Source: Acidobacteriota bacterium
GTDB lineage: Bacteria > Acidobacteriota > Vicinamibacteria > Marinacidobacterales > SMYC01
Assembly: GCA_004356105.1 (NCBI GenBank)
Contig: SMYC01000226.1
Span: 1 to 49,228 of the forward strand
Direction of reading: 5' to 3'
Length of the DNA stretch: 49,228 bases
Shown one piece after another: positions 8,816 to 16,258 of this stretch. The notes beneath the pieces were generated by a model. The model did not search any database. It saw only the letters and a list, made by a program, of their open reading frames with translations, and was not told the DNA's origin. Made by a program: the position numbers and the translations under genes. Positions within the stretch are counted from its first letter, which is position 1, and every line of letters starts with the position of its first letter.

Positions 8816-8844
8816 TTGCGCCGAGGGCTCTGCTGTATTAGAGT
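8816..8844 (+). promoter_or_regulatory. Possible sigma70-type promoter for the HesB-like/yjbQ/queD/folE operon
   Basis: TTGCGC (8816-8821) and TAGAGT (8839-8844) are separated by 17 bp, about 65 nt before the first gene. Both hexamers are imperfect, so this is a weak call resting on spacing and position. Confidence 0.28.
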
Positions 8845-8909
8845 AGTCGTTTTGGTAAACCTCGATCTCGAGCGAAATAGGTACCGAACCCCCCCAAGTC
8901 AGGACTGTG

Positions 8910-9218
8910 ATGAATCACGAGTGCCTGCGGCTTTCTGACCGCGCCCAAGCTAAGATTCGACAGCTCATGAAAGCCAGCGATCACGAAGGTGGTACGGTTC
9001 GGGTTTTCGCGGAGCGCAGTGACCAGGGCGTGCTCGAGGTCGGGTTGGCCTTCGACAGCCCACACGAGCGGGACGTTTTTTTGTCCATCGATGGCGTCAA
9101 GGTCGTCACCGACCTGAAAACACTCGAGATCGCGCAGGACAGCACCCTCGACTATGGAACCGAAGGTTTCACGCTAACGCGGGATATCGCTTGCGAAACC
9201 CTCCCGTTTGCCGAATAG
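8910..9218 (+). CDS. HesB/IscA-like fold protein without iron-sulfur cysteines
   Basis: A 102-residue protein following the A-type carrier pattern. 'CLRLSDRAQAKIRQLM' matches the first helix, then a β-strand 'GGTVRVFAE', then 'FLSIDGVKVVTD' and 'LDYGTEGFTLT', which correspond to the IscA segments around 'iDGv.vvvD..s...LdGatvDYv'. The conserved CSGxxY and C-terminal CxC ligands are absent ('DQGVLEVGLAFD' stands at the first site). Cluster carriage of the usual kind is therefore unlikely. I chose the ATG at 8910; a GTG lies one codon before it, and 'CAGGA' is a fair ribosome binding site. It heads a plus-strand operon with YjbQ, QueD and FolE. Confidence 0.65.
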   Translation: MNHECLRLSDRAQAKIRQLMKASDHEGGTVRVFAERSDQGVLEVGLAFDSPHERDVFLSIDGVKVVTDLKTLEIAQDSTLDYGTEGFTLTRDIACETLPFAE

Positions 9219-9239
9219 TAACTAGTGAGTGGAATGATT

Positions 9240-9854
9240 ATGAATGACATTTACGCCGAAAACGTGCCTAACGCCGACATCAACCAAGAGCACACCGTGA
9301 ACGGCCCCTTATCCGATAGCCCTAACGGATCGAACGGAGCCAACGGTTTAAGCGGAGTGAGCTACCCCCTCGAGGCTGACGCGTTCCAGTCCACGGATGA
9401 CACTGTGCAGGTGCTCAACGGCTCGCTGAAAATGCTGTCTCGGACGCTGAAGGTCGTCACCAACTCCCCAGTTGAGCTCTTCAACGTCACCGACCGCATC
9501 AAAGACCTCGTGAAGTCCTCAGGTATCAAAGCGGGGTTTCTCATCATCTCGACACTCCATACGACGACAGCCGTCTTCATCAACGAGTTCCAGGCCGCGC
9601 TCATGGCTGACGTCAAGCATTTCCTCGAGCGGATCGCGAACCGCGACCACGGCTACCTCCACAATTGCGAGGATTGCTCGGATTGTGAGCGAAAGAACGC
9701 GGAAGCCCACATAAGGGCGCTCGTACTCGGGAACAACGTCACGCTCCCGATCGCAGAAGGAAAAATTCATCTCGGTCAATGGCAGAGCATCCTCTTCGCG
9801 GAGCTCGACGGGCCGCGTGAGCGCAGCGTCACCGCCCAAGTCATTGGCGTCTGA
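9240..9854 (+). CDS. yjbQ: YjbQ/UPF0047 family protein with Asn/Gly-rich N-terminal extension
   Basis: About 204 residues. The C-terminal ~140 are a YjbQ (UPF0047) domain: 'SPVELFNVTDRIKDLV', 'ISTLHTTTAVFINE', 'LPIAEGKIHLGQWQSILFAE' and 'DGPRERS'. The family has been linked to weak thiamine-phosphate-synthase activity, but its real role is unsettled. The first ~60 residues are low-complexity (Asn, Ser, Gly) and unusual for the family. A C-x2-C-x2-C cluster ('NCEDCSDCERKNA') sits in the loop after 'HGYLH' and could bind metal. GTG 9225 and ATG 9234 are also possible starts; I chose ATG 9240 because GAGTGG lies 7 nt before it. Confidence 0.8.
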   Translation: MNDIYAENVPNADINQEHTVNGPLSDSPNGSNGANGLSGVSYPLEADAFQSTDDTVQVLNGSLKMLSRTLKVVTNSPVELFNVTDRIKDLVKSSGIKAGFLIISTLHTTTAVFINEFQAALMADVKHFLERIANRDHGYLHNCEDCSDCERKNAEAHIRALVLGNNVTLPIAEGKIHLGQWQSILFAELDGPRERSVTAQVIGV

Positions 9855-9868
9855 GACGCCGCGCGAAC

Positions 9869-10240
9869 GTGATCCTTCGCGTCGAGTTTCAGTTCACCGC
9901 TGCCCATCGACTTCCCTATTACGAGGGCCCGTGTTTCCACACGCACGGGCATAACTACAAGCTCCTCGTTTTCGCCGAAGGGCCCGTCGATCCCAAAACC
10001 GGGCTCTCCATCGACTTCCTCGAGGTCAAGAAGCTCGTCCAAGAGCACGTGCTTCGCGACATCGACCACAACGATCTCAACCAGGTCCTCGACAACCCCA
10101 CCGCGGAGAACGTCGTCATGTGGATGTGGGATCGACTCGAGCCCCGACTTCCCGGCCTCAAGGAAATGCAGCTCTACGAGACCAATGACAGTGCCGTGAT
10201 CTATCGCGGAGAGCCCCTTGGCGAAAACGGATCCAACTGA
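9869..10240 (+). CDS. queD: 6-pyruvoyltetrahydropterin synthase / QueD homologue
   Basis: A 123-residue enzyme of the PTPS/QueD family, which converts dihydroneopterin triphosphate, the product of the FolE gene encoded next. Zinc ligands H13 ('FTAAHRLP'), H26 and H28 ('CFHTHGHNY') and the catalytic C22 three residues before H26 are present. That is the Cys-x3-His-x-His spacing of QueD. 'GLSIDFLEVKKLV' and 'PTAENVVMWMWDRLE' are the other family blocks. The start is GTG. The 3' end overlaps folE by 23 nt. Genuine queuosine synthesis would also need QueE and QueC, which are not here, so a tetrahydropterin role is equally possible. Confidence 0.88.
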   Translation: MILRVEFQFTAAHRLPYYEGPCFHTHGHNYKLLVFAEGPVDPKTGLSIDFLEVKKLVQEHVLRDIDHNDLNQVLDNPTAENVVMWMWDRLEPRLPGLKEMQLYETNDSAVIYRGEPLGENGSN

Positions 10241-10820
10241 TCGCCTCTCGGCGATGGCGCAAGCGATCCGCTCCTTCCTGGACGCTTGCGGCCTCGACGT
10301 GGAGGGTACCGAGCTCGAAGGGACGCCGGAGAACGTCGCGAGGGCTTTTTGCGAATCCTTCATCGACGGTTACGACGCCGACCCGGCCGAGATCCTGAAG
10401 ACAGCCTACACGTCAAAAGGCATCGCGGGCGCTGCCGAGATCGTGCTCGTCAAGGATGTCCCGTTTCACGGGATGTGCCCACATCATTTGCTTCCCTTCC
10501 ACGGGCGCGCGCATGTCGCCTATATCCCGGGACAGAAGCTCGCCTCGCTTTCGAGCCTCGCGCGGCTCGTGGATTGTTTCGCCCATCGGCTGGAGATCCA
10601 GGAGACCGTCACTCGGCAGATCGCGGAGGCTCTCATGGAACATCTCGACGCAGCCGGTACCGCGGTCGTGCTCGACACGGATCAAACCTGCATGACGGCA
10701 AGAGGTGTGGAGCGCGCGGGTGCTCGCACCGTGAGCCAGCACTTCACCGGCAAGTTCAGCGAGGACGCAGGTCTCCGGGCGGACTTCCTGCAGAGCTTGC
10801 CTCCGGGAACATCTTCTTGA
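10218..10820 (+). CDS. folE: GTP cyclohydrolase I
   Basis: A 200-residue FolE, which turns GTP into 7,8-dihydroneopterin triphosphate, the substrate of the overlapping QueD/PTPS. Zinc ligands C87 and H90 lie in 'MCPHHLLPFHGRAHVAYIP' and C158 in 'TCMTARGV'. 'EGTPENVARAF' is the expected N-terminal block and 'SLSSLARLVDCFAHRLEIQE' the core helix region. The frame opens at a TTG (10218); ATG 10254 is an alternative that still precedes the conserved core. The last 65 nt overlap the convergent membrane-protein gene. Confidence 0.92.
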   Translation: MAKTDPTDRLSAMAQAIRSFLDACGLDVEGTELEGTPENVARAFCESFIDGYDADPAEILKTAYTSKGIAGAAEIVLVKDVPFHGMCPHHLLPFHGRAHVAYIPGQKLASLSSLARLVDCFAHRLEIQETVTRQIAEALMEHLDAAGTAVVLDTDQTCMTARGVERAGARTVSQHFTGKFSEDAGLRADFLQSLPPGTSS

Positions 10821-12096
10821 ACTTGACCCAGTCGGCTTCGGTGGGCTCGTAGTTCTTTTCTAGAAGATCCCAGCGGGCGACCCTGACGAAGTTGATCAGG
10901 AAGCAGGCAATACCTGCCAGAATGAGCGTCGTCGATACGGCCAGGACGGTCTCGTTGCCTTGGTAGATGCCGATGGCGGTGGTCAGGACTCCCGTGAAGA
11001 GCGTCACGTTGGCGGCAATGCGAAGGCGTTCGCTATGAAGCTCTTTCATAGCGGGGACCGGACGTCTTCCGAACTCTTTCTGGAAGCGTTCTTTCCAGAC
11101 CCACATGGGGAAGAGCTTGAAGACAAGGGTAACGACGCTCAGCACCATGAAGCCGAAAATGCCGAGAAAGCCGTAAGCGAGCTGGACGCGGCCGCGTAGC
11201 GGATCGCTCGGCGACGGCCAGCCGAAAGCGAGGGCAACGCCTAGGCCGGCGGCGGTCACGAGAAGCGTCAACGGCAAAAGCTCCCACTCACGGGTCCTGC
11301 CTATACAAAAGGAACGTAGTGGGCCCCACATGTGCCAGCCGCAGAGGATCGCGAGCATCACGGCAAAGGGCGCCACGCTTCGCCCGGTAAGAAAAGCAAA
11401 GGCCACGCCGAGTGTGCCGACCCACAGAAGCGTGAAGCGTATCGGCAAGCTGAACCGGTCGCCAAAGGTGGACGGGACGAGCTGGAGCTCGATGCCAAGG
11501 ATCATCGTAAGCACCCACCCTATCGCTGCGAGATGCGCGTGGGCGAAAACATTGTCTATGAACTGCGTCGCGAGTCCGGGCGTCCTCACTTCATAGGCTT
11601 TGAGCAGGCCGAGCAGAATCCCCATGCTCGCCGCGAGCACGAAGAAAACGAGCGCGGACGCCACGAAGCGCCCAACCCAAATTTTTCTTCCTCCGCGCGC
11701 TCGGGAAGGACGGAAAAGCGCACGGAAGTTCCAGAGCTGGAGAACGCTCGCGAGGAAGACGAGAAAAGTCGACCAGCTCACGCCCTTTGATCCGCCCATC
11801 CAGAAATGCGTGATCATTCCCCAGCTACCGATGGCGTAGAAGATGAATTGAAAGCGCGAGACGCGAAGCGACGCCGGCTCCACGTGGAGAAAAGTCGGCA
11901 CGAACCGATGGAGCACCCCCATCATGAGCGACGAAAGAAAGCCGAGTGTTACTAGATGAGTCAGCGCGAGTAGCTGGTCGAAATAGAAATATTGCAGCAG
12001 AAGGTCATGACGCCAGAAAAGCCAGACCGTCGCCACGATCAGCGACGCCATCCCGTTGAGGATAAAGGGCTCTTCGATACGGGATAGGCCCCGCAT
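10756..12096 (-). CDS. Polytopic heme-copper-oxidase-like (NnrS/subunit I-like) membrane protein
   Basis: A 446-residue protein with about twelve hydrophobic helices. Histidines occur at positions typical of subunit I or NnrS relatives: 'LALTHLVTLGFLSSLMMGV' then 'LHRFVPTF' in the N-terminal third, and 'FAHAHLAAIGWVLTMILGIE' in the middle. The latter resembles the heme-ligand helix of cbb3/NorB-like proteins. I see no clear CuB triad, so it may be a heme-binding or redox-sensing membrane protein instead of an oxidase. No other oxidase subunit is nearby. Its 3' end overlaps folE on the opposite strand. The upstream neighbour is a broken amidohydrolase gene ending 2 nt before the start. Confidence 0.6.
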   Translation of the reverse strand: MRGLSRIEEPFILNGMASLIVATVWLFWRHDLLLQYFYFDQLLALTHLVTLGFLSSLMMGVLHRFVPTFLHVEPASLRVSRFQFIFYAIGSWGMITHFWMGGSKGVSWSTFLVFLASVLQLWNFRALFRPSRARGGRKIWVGRFVASALVFFVLAASMGILLGLLKAYEVRTPGLATQFIDNVFAHAHLAAIGWVLTMILGIELQLVPSTFGDRFSLPIRFTLLWVGTLGVAFAFLTGRSVAPFAVMLAILCGWHMWGPLRSFCIGRTREWELLPLTLLVTAAGLGVALAFGWPSPSDPLRGRVQLAYGFLGIFGFMVLSVVTLVFKLFPMWVWKERFQKEFGRRPVPAMKELHSERLRIAANVTLFTGVLTTAIGIYQGNETVLAVSTTLILAGIACFLINFVRVARWDLLEKNYEPTEADWVKFKKMFPEASSAGSPPGDLRPR

Positions 12097-12098
12097 GT

Positions 12099-12499
12099 TT
12101 ATTCGAGAGCGAAGCTCAAGCGGTCGAGCACCACTTTGCCGTTATTCACGACCATGAGCACATCCTGAAGAGAGAGGATGTTCTCGAGCGGGTTCCGATC
12201 GACAACGATGAGGTCGGCTTCGAGCCCTTGCTGGATCGAGCCGGTGCGTCCTCGATACCTGCGAGCTCGGCGGCCACGCGCGTCGCTGCTTGGATGGCCT
12301 CCATCGGTGACAAGCCGCACTCCGTCAACATCTCGATATCGTGCTGCAACGTGAGCGTGCTATCGGAGCCATATCCTGTATCCGTGGCCGCAACGAATCA
12401 AAACGCCGAGTAGGTGCGCCGTTCGCACGTGAGAACGATGGTCTGGGCGCCCGCCGAAGCGGCCATGAGCAGGCCTGCCGTGAACCAAACCCAGCGCAT
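12099..12499 (-). pseudogene. Amidohydrolase pseudogene: signal peptide fused to C-terminus, with frameshifts
   Basis: The start is intact: ATG 12499 opens 'MRWVWFTAGLLMAASAGAQT', a good signal peptide, and stops after 33 codons. The C-terminus of a secreted amidohydrolase follows in other frames. It runs 'FVAATDTGYGSDSTL', 'HDIEMLTECGLSPMEAIQAA' and 'ELAGIED', then a one-base deletion shifts the frame into 'TGSIQQGLEADLIVVDRNP' and the ending 'VLDRLSFALE'. The middle of the enzyme (several hundred residues, with the HxH metal motif) is missing. So a large deletion and at least one frameshift have killed a prolidase/imidazolonepropionase-type enzyme. Confidence 0.75.
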
Positions 12500-12504
12500 G
12501 ATCC

Positions 12505-12900
12505 TCACCCCATCGTCGCGACTTTGAGAGGCTCGATGAAATATTTGACCCGGACTTCATCCGCCTGTCGAAAAGGGTACTTGTCTTTGTCGAGATATTT
12601 CTTGGCAAGAGCATCGATGTGCTCGTCAGCCCCTTCTTCGGTAATCTTCGTGACGCGGCCGCGGATCATGATCGAGCGGTAGGGATTGTCCGGGTCCGTC
12701 GCCGAGAGCGCTACGCGATCATCGGCGCGCATGTTCCGGTCTTTGAGACGGCCCTTGGCCGAGTTGATGATGATGGTGTTGCCGTCACGCTCGGCCCATA
12801 CCGGACTCACCTGCGGACTCCCGTCTTTCATCCTCGTTGCGAGATGCACGAAGGCCTTTTTGTCCAGGATGTCGTGATAGTCCGACGGAATCTCTACCAT
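12505..12900 (-). CDS. PPOX-class flavin/F420-dependent oxidoreductase
   Basis: A 131-residue split-barrel protein of the pyridoxamine-phosphate-oxidase-like family. 'FVHLATRMKDGSPQVSPVWA' is the flavin-binding first strand pair. 'IIINSAKGRLKDRNMRADDR' and 'VALSATDPDNPYRSIMIRG' are the characteristic central blocks. Members bind FMN or F420 and reduce varied small molecules, so the substrate is unknown. GGGAG lies at good spacing before the ATG. The CDGSH gene ends 12 nt upstream on the same strand, so the two likely form an operon and may share a redox role. Confidence 0.88.
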   Translation of the reverse strand: MVEIPSDYHDILDKKAFVHLATRMKDGSPQVSPVWAERDGNTIIINSAKGRLKDRNMRADDRVALSATDPDNPYRSIMIRGRVTKITEEGADEHIDALAKKYLDKDKYPFRQADEVRVKYFIEPLKVATMG

Positions 12901-12912
12901 GGTCAGCTCCCT

Positions 12913-13134
12913 TCAGGCTTTGGGTTCGGGAAGGTCGAACGCTTCAGATTCGTGCGTGAAGCCCTGACGGTTATGTGAGCCGTCGCAAAAAGGCTTGTTC
13001 TCGGAGTGCCCACAGCGGCAAAGCGAAATCGCATCGCGGCCCTTGAGGTCGTAATTGTTCCCCTGGGCATCCTTCACGGTCAAGTCACCCTTTACCCGCA
13101 AAGGTCCGTTGTTGAGCACAGTAATTTCGGCCAT
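12913..13134 (-). CDS. CDGSH-type iron-sulfur protein
   Basis: A 73-residue single-domain CDGSH protein. The cluster motif C-x-C-x2-S-x3-P-x-C-D-G-x2-H is complete in 'CRCGHSENKPFCDGSH', so it should hold a [2Fe-2S] centre with three Cys and one His ligand. The N-terminal 'ITVLNNGPLRVKGDL' strand block is typical of bacterial members. I chose ATG 13134 because AGGAGA lies 7 nt before it. A TATACT box (13165-13160 on this strand) could be the -10. The gene is divergent from the coiled-coil gene at 13205 across only 70 bp and likely co-transcribed with the PPOX gene. Confidence 0.9.
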   Translation of the reverse strand: MAEITVLNNGPLRVKGDLTVKDAQGNNYDLKGRDAISLCRCGHSENKPFCDGSHNRQGFTHESEAFDLPEPKA

Positions 13135-13204
13135 CCCGTGTCTCCTTTCGACGGGCAATAGTATATCATCGGGCCGAATCTCTCAGAGCAGGAGACACAT
13201 AACC

Positions 13205-13498
13205 ATGTCAGACGACGAAGCACCCAAGTCCGCCGTCGAGCTCGCGATGGAGAAGCTTCGCGCGGACGGCTTCGAAGAAACAAAACTCACGGACAACCAG
13301 AAGTCCGAGATTGCCGATATCCGCAGCCGTTGCCGCGCGAAAATTGCAGAGTTCGAGATTCAACAGGAGACCAAGATGCGGGCCGTCGGCTCGATGGAAG
13401 AGCTCGAGCTGCTTCGCGCGGAGGTGTCCCAAGAGAAAGCACGCCTCGAGAGAGAGATGGAGACGAAAGTCTCCGCGGTGCGCGAGCAAGGGTCCTGA
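13205..13498 (+). CDS. Small charged coiled-coil protein, function unknown
   Basis: 97 residues, nearly all predicted helix. 'SAVELAMEKLRADGFEETKL' opens the protein, followed by long Glu/Lys/Arg runs such as 'EELELLRAEVSQEKARLERE'. There is no signal peptide, membrane segment, cysteine cluster or catalytic motif beyond isolated residues. GAGCAGGAGACAC before the ATG gives a clear ribosome binding site, which supports translation. I do not recognise a family; it may be a small scaffold or nucleic-acid-associated protein. It is divergent from the CDGSH gene and lies 40 nt before the lyase gene, so it could be the first gene of that unit. Confidence 0.6.
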   Translation: MSDDEAPKSAVELAMEKLRADGFEETKLTDNQKSEIADIRSRCRAKIAEFEIQQETKMRAVGSMEELELLRAEVSQEKARLEREMETKVSAVREQGS

Positions 13499-13515
13499 GG
13501 TGAGGGGCTAGTGCG

Positions 13516-13529
13516 CCTAGGGCCCTAGG
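13516..13529. promoter_or_regulatory. Perfect 14-bp palindrome before the lyase gene
   Basis: CCTAGGGCCCTAGG is fully self-complementary and ends 9 nt before the ATG at 13539. It could be a repressor site or a translation-affecting hairpin. There is no direct evidence for either. Confidence 0.3.
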
Positions 13530-13538
13530 ATTGTCTCG

Positions 13539-14903
13539 ATGCCATCAACTGTCTTCGACTCTTTCTATTTCAAGGATCGTTTCGGAAGCGCTGCGATGCG
13601 GGACATTTGGAACGATCGCGCCACCCTCCAGCGATGGCTCGACGTCGAGGTCGCGCTCGCCGAGGTCGAGGCGGAGCTCGGCATCGTTCCCAGGAAAGCC
13701 GCGAGAGAGATAAAGCTTCAAGCACGGATCGAAAATCTCGATCTGAGAGCTCTGAAACGAGCCTTCGACCGGACCTGGAATCCCGTCGTCCCGCTCGTCG
13801 ACGGCCTGAGGCGCCGGCTGTCTCCGCGATCGGCCGGCTACGTGCATTGGGGCGCAACGAGCAAGAACATCTTCGACACGGGAATCGCCATCCAGGTCAA
13901 AGAGGCTTATGCGGTCATCGAGAACAACCTCGCATCCGTGGCGCGATTGCTCGCAGGCCTCGCAGAGGAACATCGCGACACCATCATGGCGGGACGCACA
14001 CACGGGCAGCACGCGCTGCCGGTGACCTTCGGCTTCAAAGCGGCCGTCTGGCTCGACGAGATCCTGCGCCAGCAAGACCGGCTTCGAGAAGGCAAGAAGC
14101 GCGTTCTCGTGGGCGAGTTCGGCGGCGCGGTGGGTACCCTAGCCTCACTCGGCCCCAAAGGATTGCGCATCCATAAAGAGCTGATGAAGCGCCTAGGGCT
14201 CGGCATAGCCACCATCCCCGTCAAGACGGCCGGCGATCGCCTCGCCGAGTTCGTCATTCACCTCGGGATGCTCTCCGCCACCCTCGGCAAGATCGCGCAG
14301 AACATCTACAACTTGCAGCAAACCGACGTCGACGAAGTGACGGAGTTTACCGAAGGCAAGGTCGGAAGCTCGGCGATGCCCCATAAGCAAAACCCTGTCG
14401 CTTCAGGCTCGGTCGTTTTTCTCGGACGACTCTTGCGCTCGAACGTGCTCCCCGCACTCGACTACATTCACGCCGAGTGGGAGGACGACCATCGCCAGGG
14501 CGAGACGGCGTGGAAGTTCGTGCCGGAAGCCTGCTTGCTCATCGACGCGCAGCTCGAGCTCACCCAACGTGTTCTCGCGAACTTAATCGTCAAACCGGAG
14601 AACATGGAGCGGAATCTCGAGCGCGCCGGAGGCTTCGTGTGCTCCGAGGCGCTCCTCATGAAGCTCGCCATTGCGGTTGGACGAGACCGCGCCCATGCCA
14701 TCGTGAAAGAGCTCTCGGACGAAGCGCGACGAAACGAAGTTTCTTTTTCCGACGCCGTGCGAGCGCACCCGATCGTGCGGAAGCACCTCCGCCCGAAAGA
14801 AATCGAAGACTGCGTCAACTACCGCGCTTACCTGGGCGAGACGAAGACGCTCGTCAAGCGTGTCCTCGCAAATTACCGCAAAACGCTTCGACGCAAGAAC
14901 TAG
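13539..14903 (+). CDS. Fumarase/aspartase-superfamily lyase (adenylosuccinate lyase or carboxymuconate cycloisomerase-like)
   Basis: A 454-residue homotetrameric lyase type. The family signature 'GSSAMPHKQNP' (276-286) carries the flexible catalytic-serine loop. 'RTHGQHALPVTFGFKAAV' (153-170) provides the catalytic-histidine region and 'HWGATSKNIFDT' (103-114) the first substrate block. These features suit adenylosuccinate lyase (purine synthesis) or its relative 3-carboxy-cis,cis-muconate cycloisomerase. I cannot choose safely between them. The absence of other purine or protocatechuate genes leaves it open, and a second PurB elsewhere would favour a catabolic role. The lipoprotein gene starts 2 nt after its stop. 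Confidence 0.85.
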   Translation: MPSTVFDSFYFKDRFGSAAMRDIWNDRATLQRWLDVEVALAEVEAELGIVPRKAAREIKLQARIENLDLRALKRAFDRTWNPVVPLVDGLRRRLSPRSAGYVHWGATSKNIFDTGIAIQVKEAYAVIENNLASVARLLAGLAEEHRDTIMAGRTHGQHALPVTFGFKAAVWLDEILRQQDRLREGKKRVLVGEFGGAVGTLASLGPKGLRIHKELMKRLGLGIATIPVKTAGDRLAEFVIHLGMLSATLGKIAQNIYNLQQTDVDEVTEFTEGKVGSSAMPHKQNPVASGSVVFLGRLLRSNVLPALDYIHAEWEDDHRQGETAWKFVPEACLLIDAQLELTQRVLANLIVKPENMERNLERAGGFVCSEALLMKLAIAVGRDRAHAIVKELSDEARRNEVSFSDAVRAHPIVRKHLRPKEIEDCVNYRAYLGETKTLVKRVLANYRKTLRRKN

Positions 14904-14905
14904 TC

Positions 14906-15439
14906 ATGCTCCGCAGAACGTCTTCGGGACTTTGCACCTTTCTATGGATCGTTTCGGCCGCCGGCTGCGCGCAGCCGCCTAGTCAAGAGTTGGACATGGC
15001 CGCAGCAAGGGTCGAAGTCGCTCGGGCGTCGGAGGCTGCGCTCTTTGCCGCTGAGCTCCTGGCAAGCGCCGAGGCCGCGCTCGCGGAAGCCCGGCGCCTC
15101 GCGGAGGAGGAGAAGGCCTACCGAAGCGCCATCCTTGTCGCCGGCGAAGCCGTGGAGCGCGCGGACGAAGCCTTCAGGCAATCCACAAGGACGAAGAGGG
15201 TCGTCACGATAAAGCTCAGGCACTGTCTCGGCGAGCTCCAAGGCTTGATCTCGATCGCGCGATCCCGTGGCGCCACGCCCGAAGAGCTCGCGCCCTTCGA
15301 GCTTCGTTATCAAGGCGTGAGAACGTTGGGCGAGAGCGGCGACCTCCTAGCCGCGATCGCGGAAGCAGAAGCTTTCAAGCCAGAGCTTCTCTTGTTCGAA
15401 CAAAGATTTCGAGAGACAAAGAGCGCCAGGGGTCCGTAG
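14906..15439 (+). CDS. α-Helical lipoprotein (DUF4398-like)
   Basis: A 177-residue secreted lipoprotein. The signal ends in a lipobox 'IVSAAGC' with lipidated C21. The remainder is a long alanine/glutamate-rich helix array, with 'ASAEAALAEARRLAEEEKAY' and 'SAILVAGEAVERADEAFR', resembling the DUF4398 family of TPR-like envelope lipoproteins often found near OmpA-type genes. No catalytic residues are evident. It starts 2 nt after the lyase stop and is probably co-transcribed with it. It ends 5 nt before the convergent dapF-like gene, leaving almost no room for terminators. Confidence 0.75.
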   Translation: MLRRTSSGLCTFLWIVSAAGCAQPPSQELDMAAARVEVARASEAALFAAELLASAEAALAEARRLAEEEKAYRSAILVAGEAVERADEAFRQSTRTKRVVTIKLRHCLGELQGLISIARSRGATPEELAPFELRYQGVRTLGESGDLLAAIAEAEAFKPELLLFEQRFRETKSARGP

Positions 15440-15444
15440 TTTCT

Positions 15445-16248
15445 TCATGCTGTTCTCCAGTCGATGAAGTAGTGCCCTTCGGCAACGACGGACGCATCTC
15501 CGGTAACGATCACGCTCTCGCCTTCCGTCCAGGCGACCTCGATCATACCTCCGGGACAATGTACCTGGACCGGACTTTCTACATGCTCGTTTATGATCGA
15601 TGCAACGGCTGCTGCCGCCGAGCCCGTCCCCGAGGATGCCGTCTCCCCCGCGCCGCGCTCCCAGATAGCCATATGGATCGCGCGGCGATCGATCGGCTCG
15701 ACGAGCTCCACATTGGTTTTGTCGGAGAAGTTCCGGTGGCTCTCCAGGATCGGGCCGATTTCGCGAAGTCTCGAGCGCTCGGTGAACACGACGCAGTGCG
15801 GGTTCCCCATCGACAGCGTCGTCACCACAACCGTCTCGTCGCCGACACTGAGCTCTATCCCGACCGCGATTTCTCGCGGCGGACCCATGTCAGCGCGAAA
15901 ACGAAACATCGTGCCGTTCCGCCCGAGCGCCGTCAGCTTCAAGAGGCCCGCGCCGGTCGATACCTCGATCTCCGGACCGGTTGCGAGGCCCACGTGGCTC
16001 AAATAGGCGCCGAGGCAGCGGAGCCCGTTCCCGGATATCTCGGCTGGCGAGCCGTCGCTATTGATGATCGTCATCACGAAGCGCGCGCCGTCGGCGCGGA
16101 ACAAGATCAGCCCGTCACCGCCGACGCCTCGTAGGCGGTCGCACATCGCACGTGCGAGATCCGGCGCGCCTTCTCGAACGTTCTTGTCCGAGACGACGAT
16201 GAAGTCGTTTCCGTGTGCTTCGATCTTCGCGAAAGGGAGGGGCGGCAT
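15445..16248 (-). CDS. dapF: Diaminopimelate-epimerase homologue with both catalytic cysteines replaced by serine
   Basis: A 267-residue DapF-fold protein. True DapF uses two cysteines as acid and base to interconvert LL- and meso-diaminopimelate. The surrounding motifs are all kept: 'AHGNDFIVV', 'GVGGDGLILF', 'NSDGS', 'SMGNPHCVVF' and 'ERGAGET'. But the first catalytic site reads 'ISGNGLRC' (S72 in place of Cys) and the second 'ASSGTGS' (S206 in place of Cys). Both codons are unambiguous serine codons. It may be a low-activity epimerase, an isomerase or racemase with another chemistry, or an inactive paralogue. I chose ATG 16248, with AGGGTGA upstream, over a GTG at 16266. It is the last gene of the clcA operon. 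Confidence 0.85.
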   Translation of the reverse strand: MPPLPFAKIEAHGNDFIVVSDKNVREGAPDLARAMCDRLRGVGGDGLILFRADGARFVMTIINSDGSPAEISGNGLRCLGAYLSHVGLATGPEIEVSTGAGLLKLTALGRNGTMFRFRADMGPPREIAVGIELSVGDETVVVTTLSMGNPHCVVFTERSRLREIGPILESHRNFSDKTNVELVEPIDRRAIHMAIWERGAGETASSGTGSAAAAVASIINEHVESPVQVHCPGGMIEVAWTEGESVIVTGDASVVAEGHYFIDWRTA

Positions 16249-16258
16249 CTTCGTCACC

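Noticed and set aside
10756..10820. Frameshift or assembly error where folE and the membrane-protein gene overlap
   Set aside because: Both C-termini extend only a little past the conserved region and either could simply overlap; there is no sign of error.
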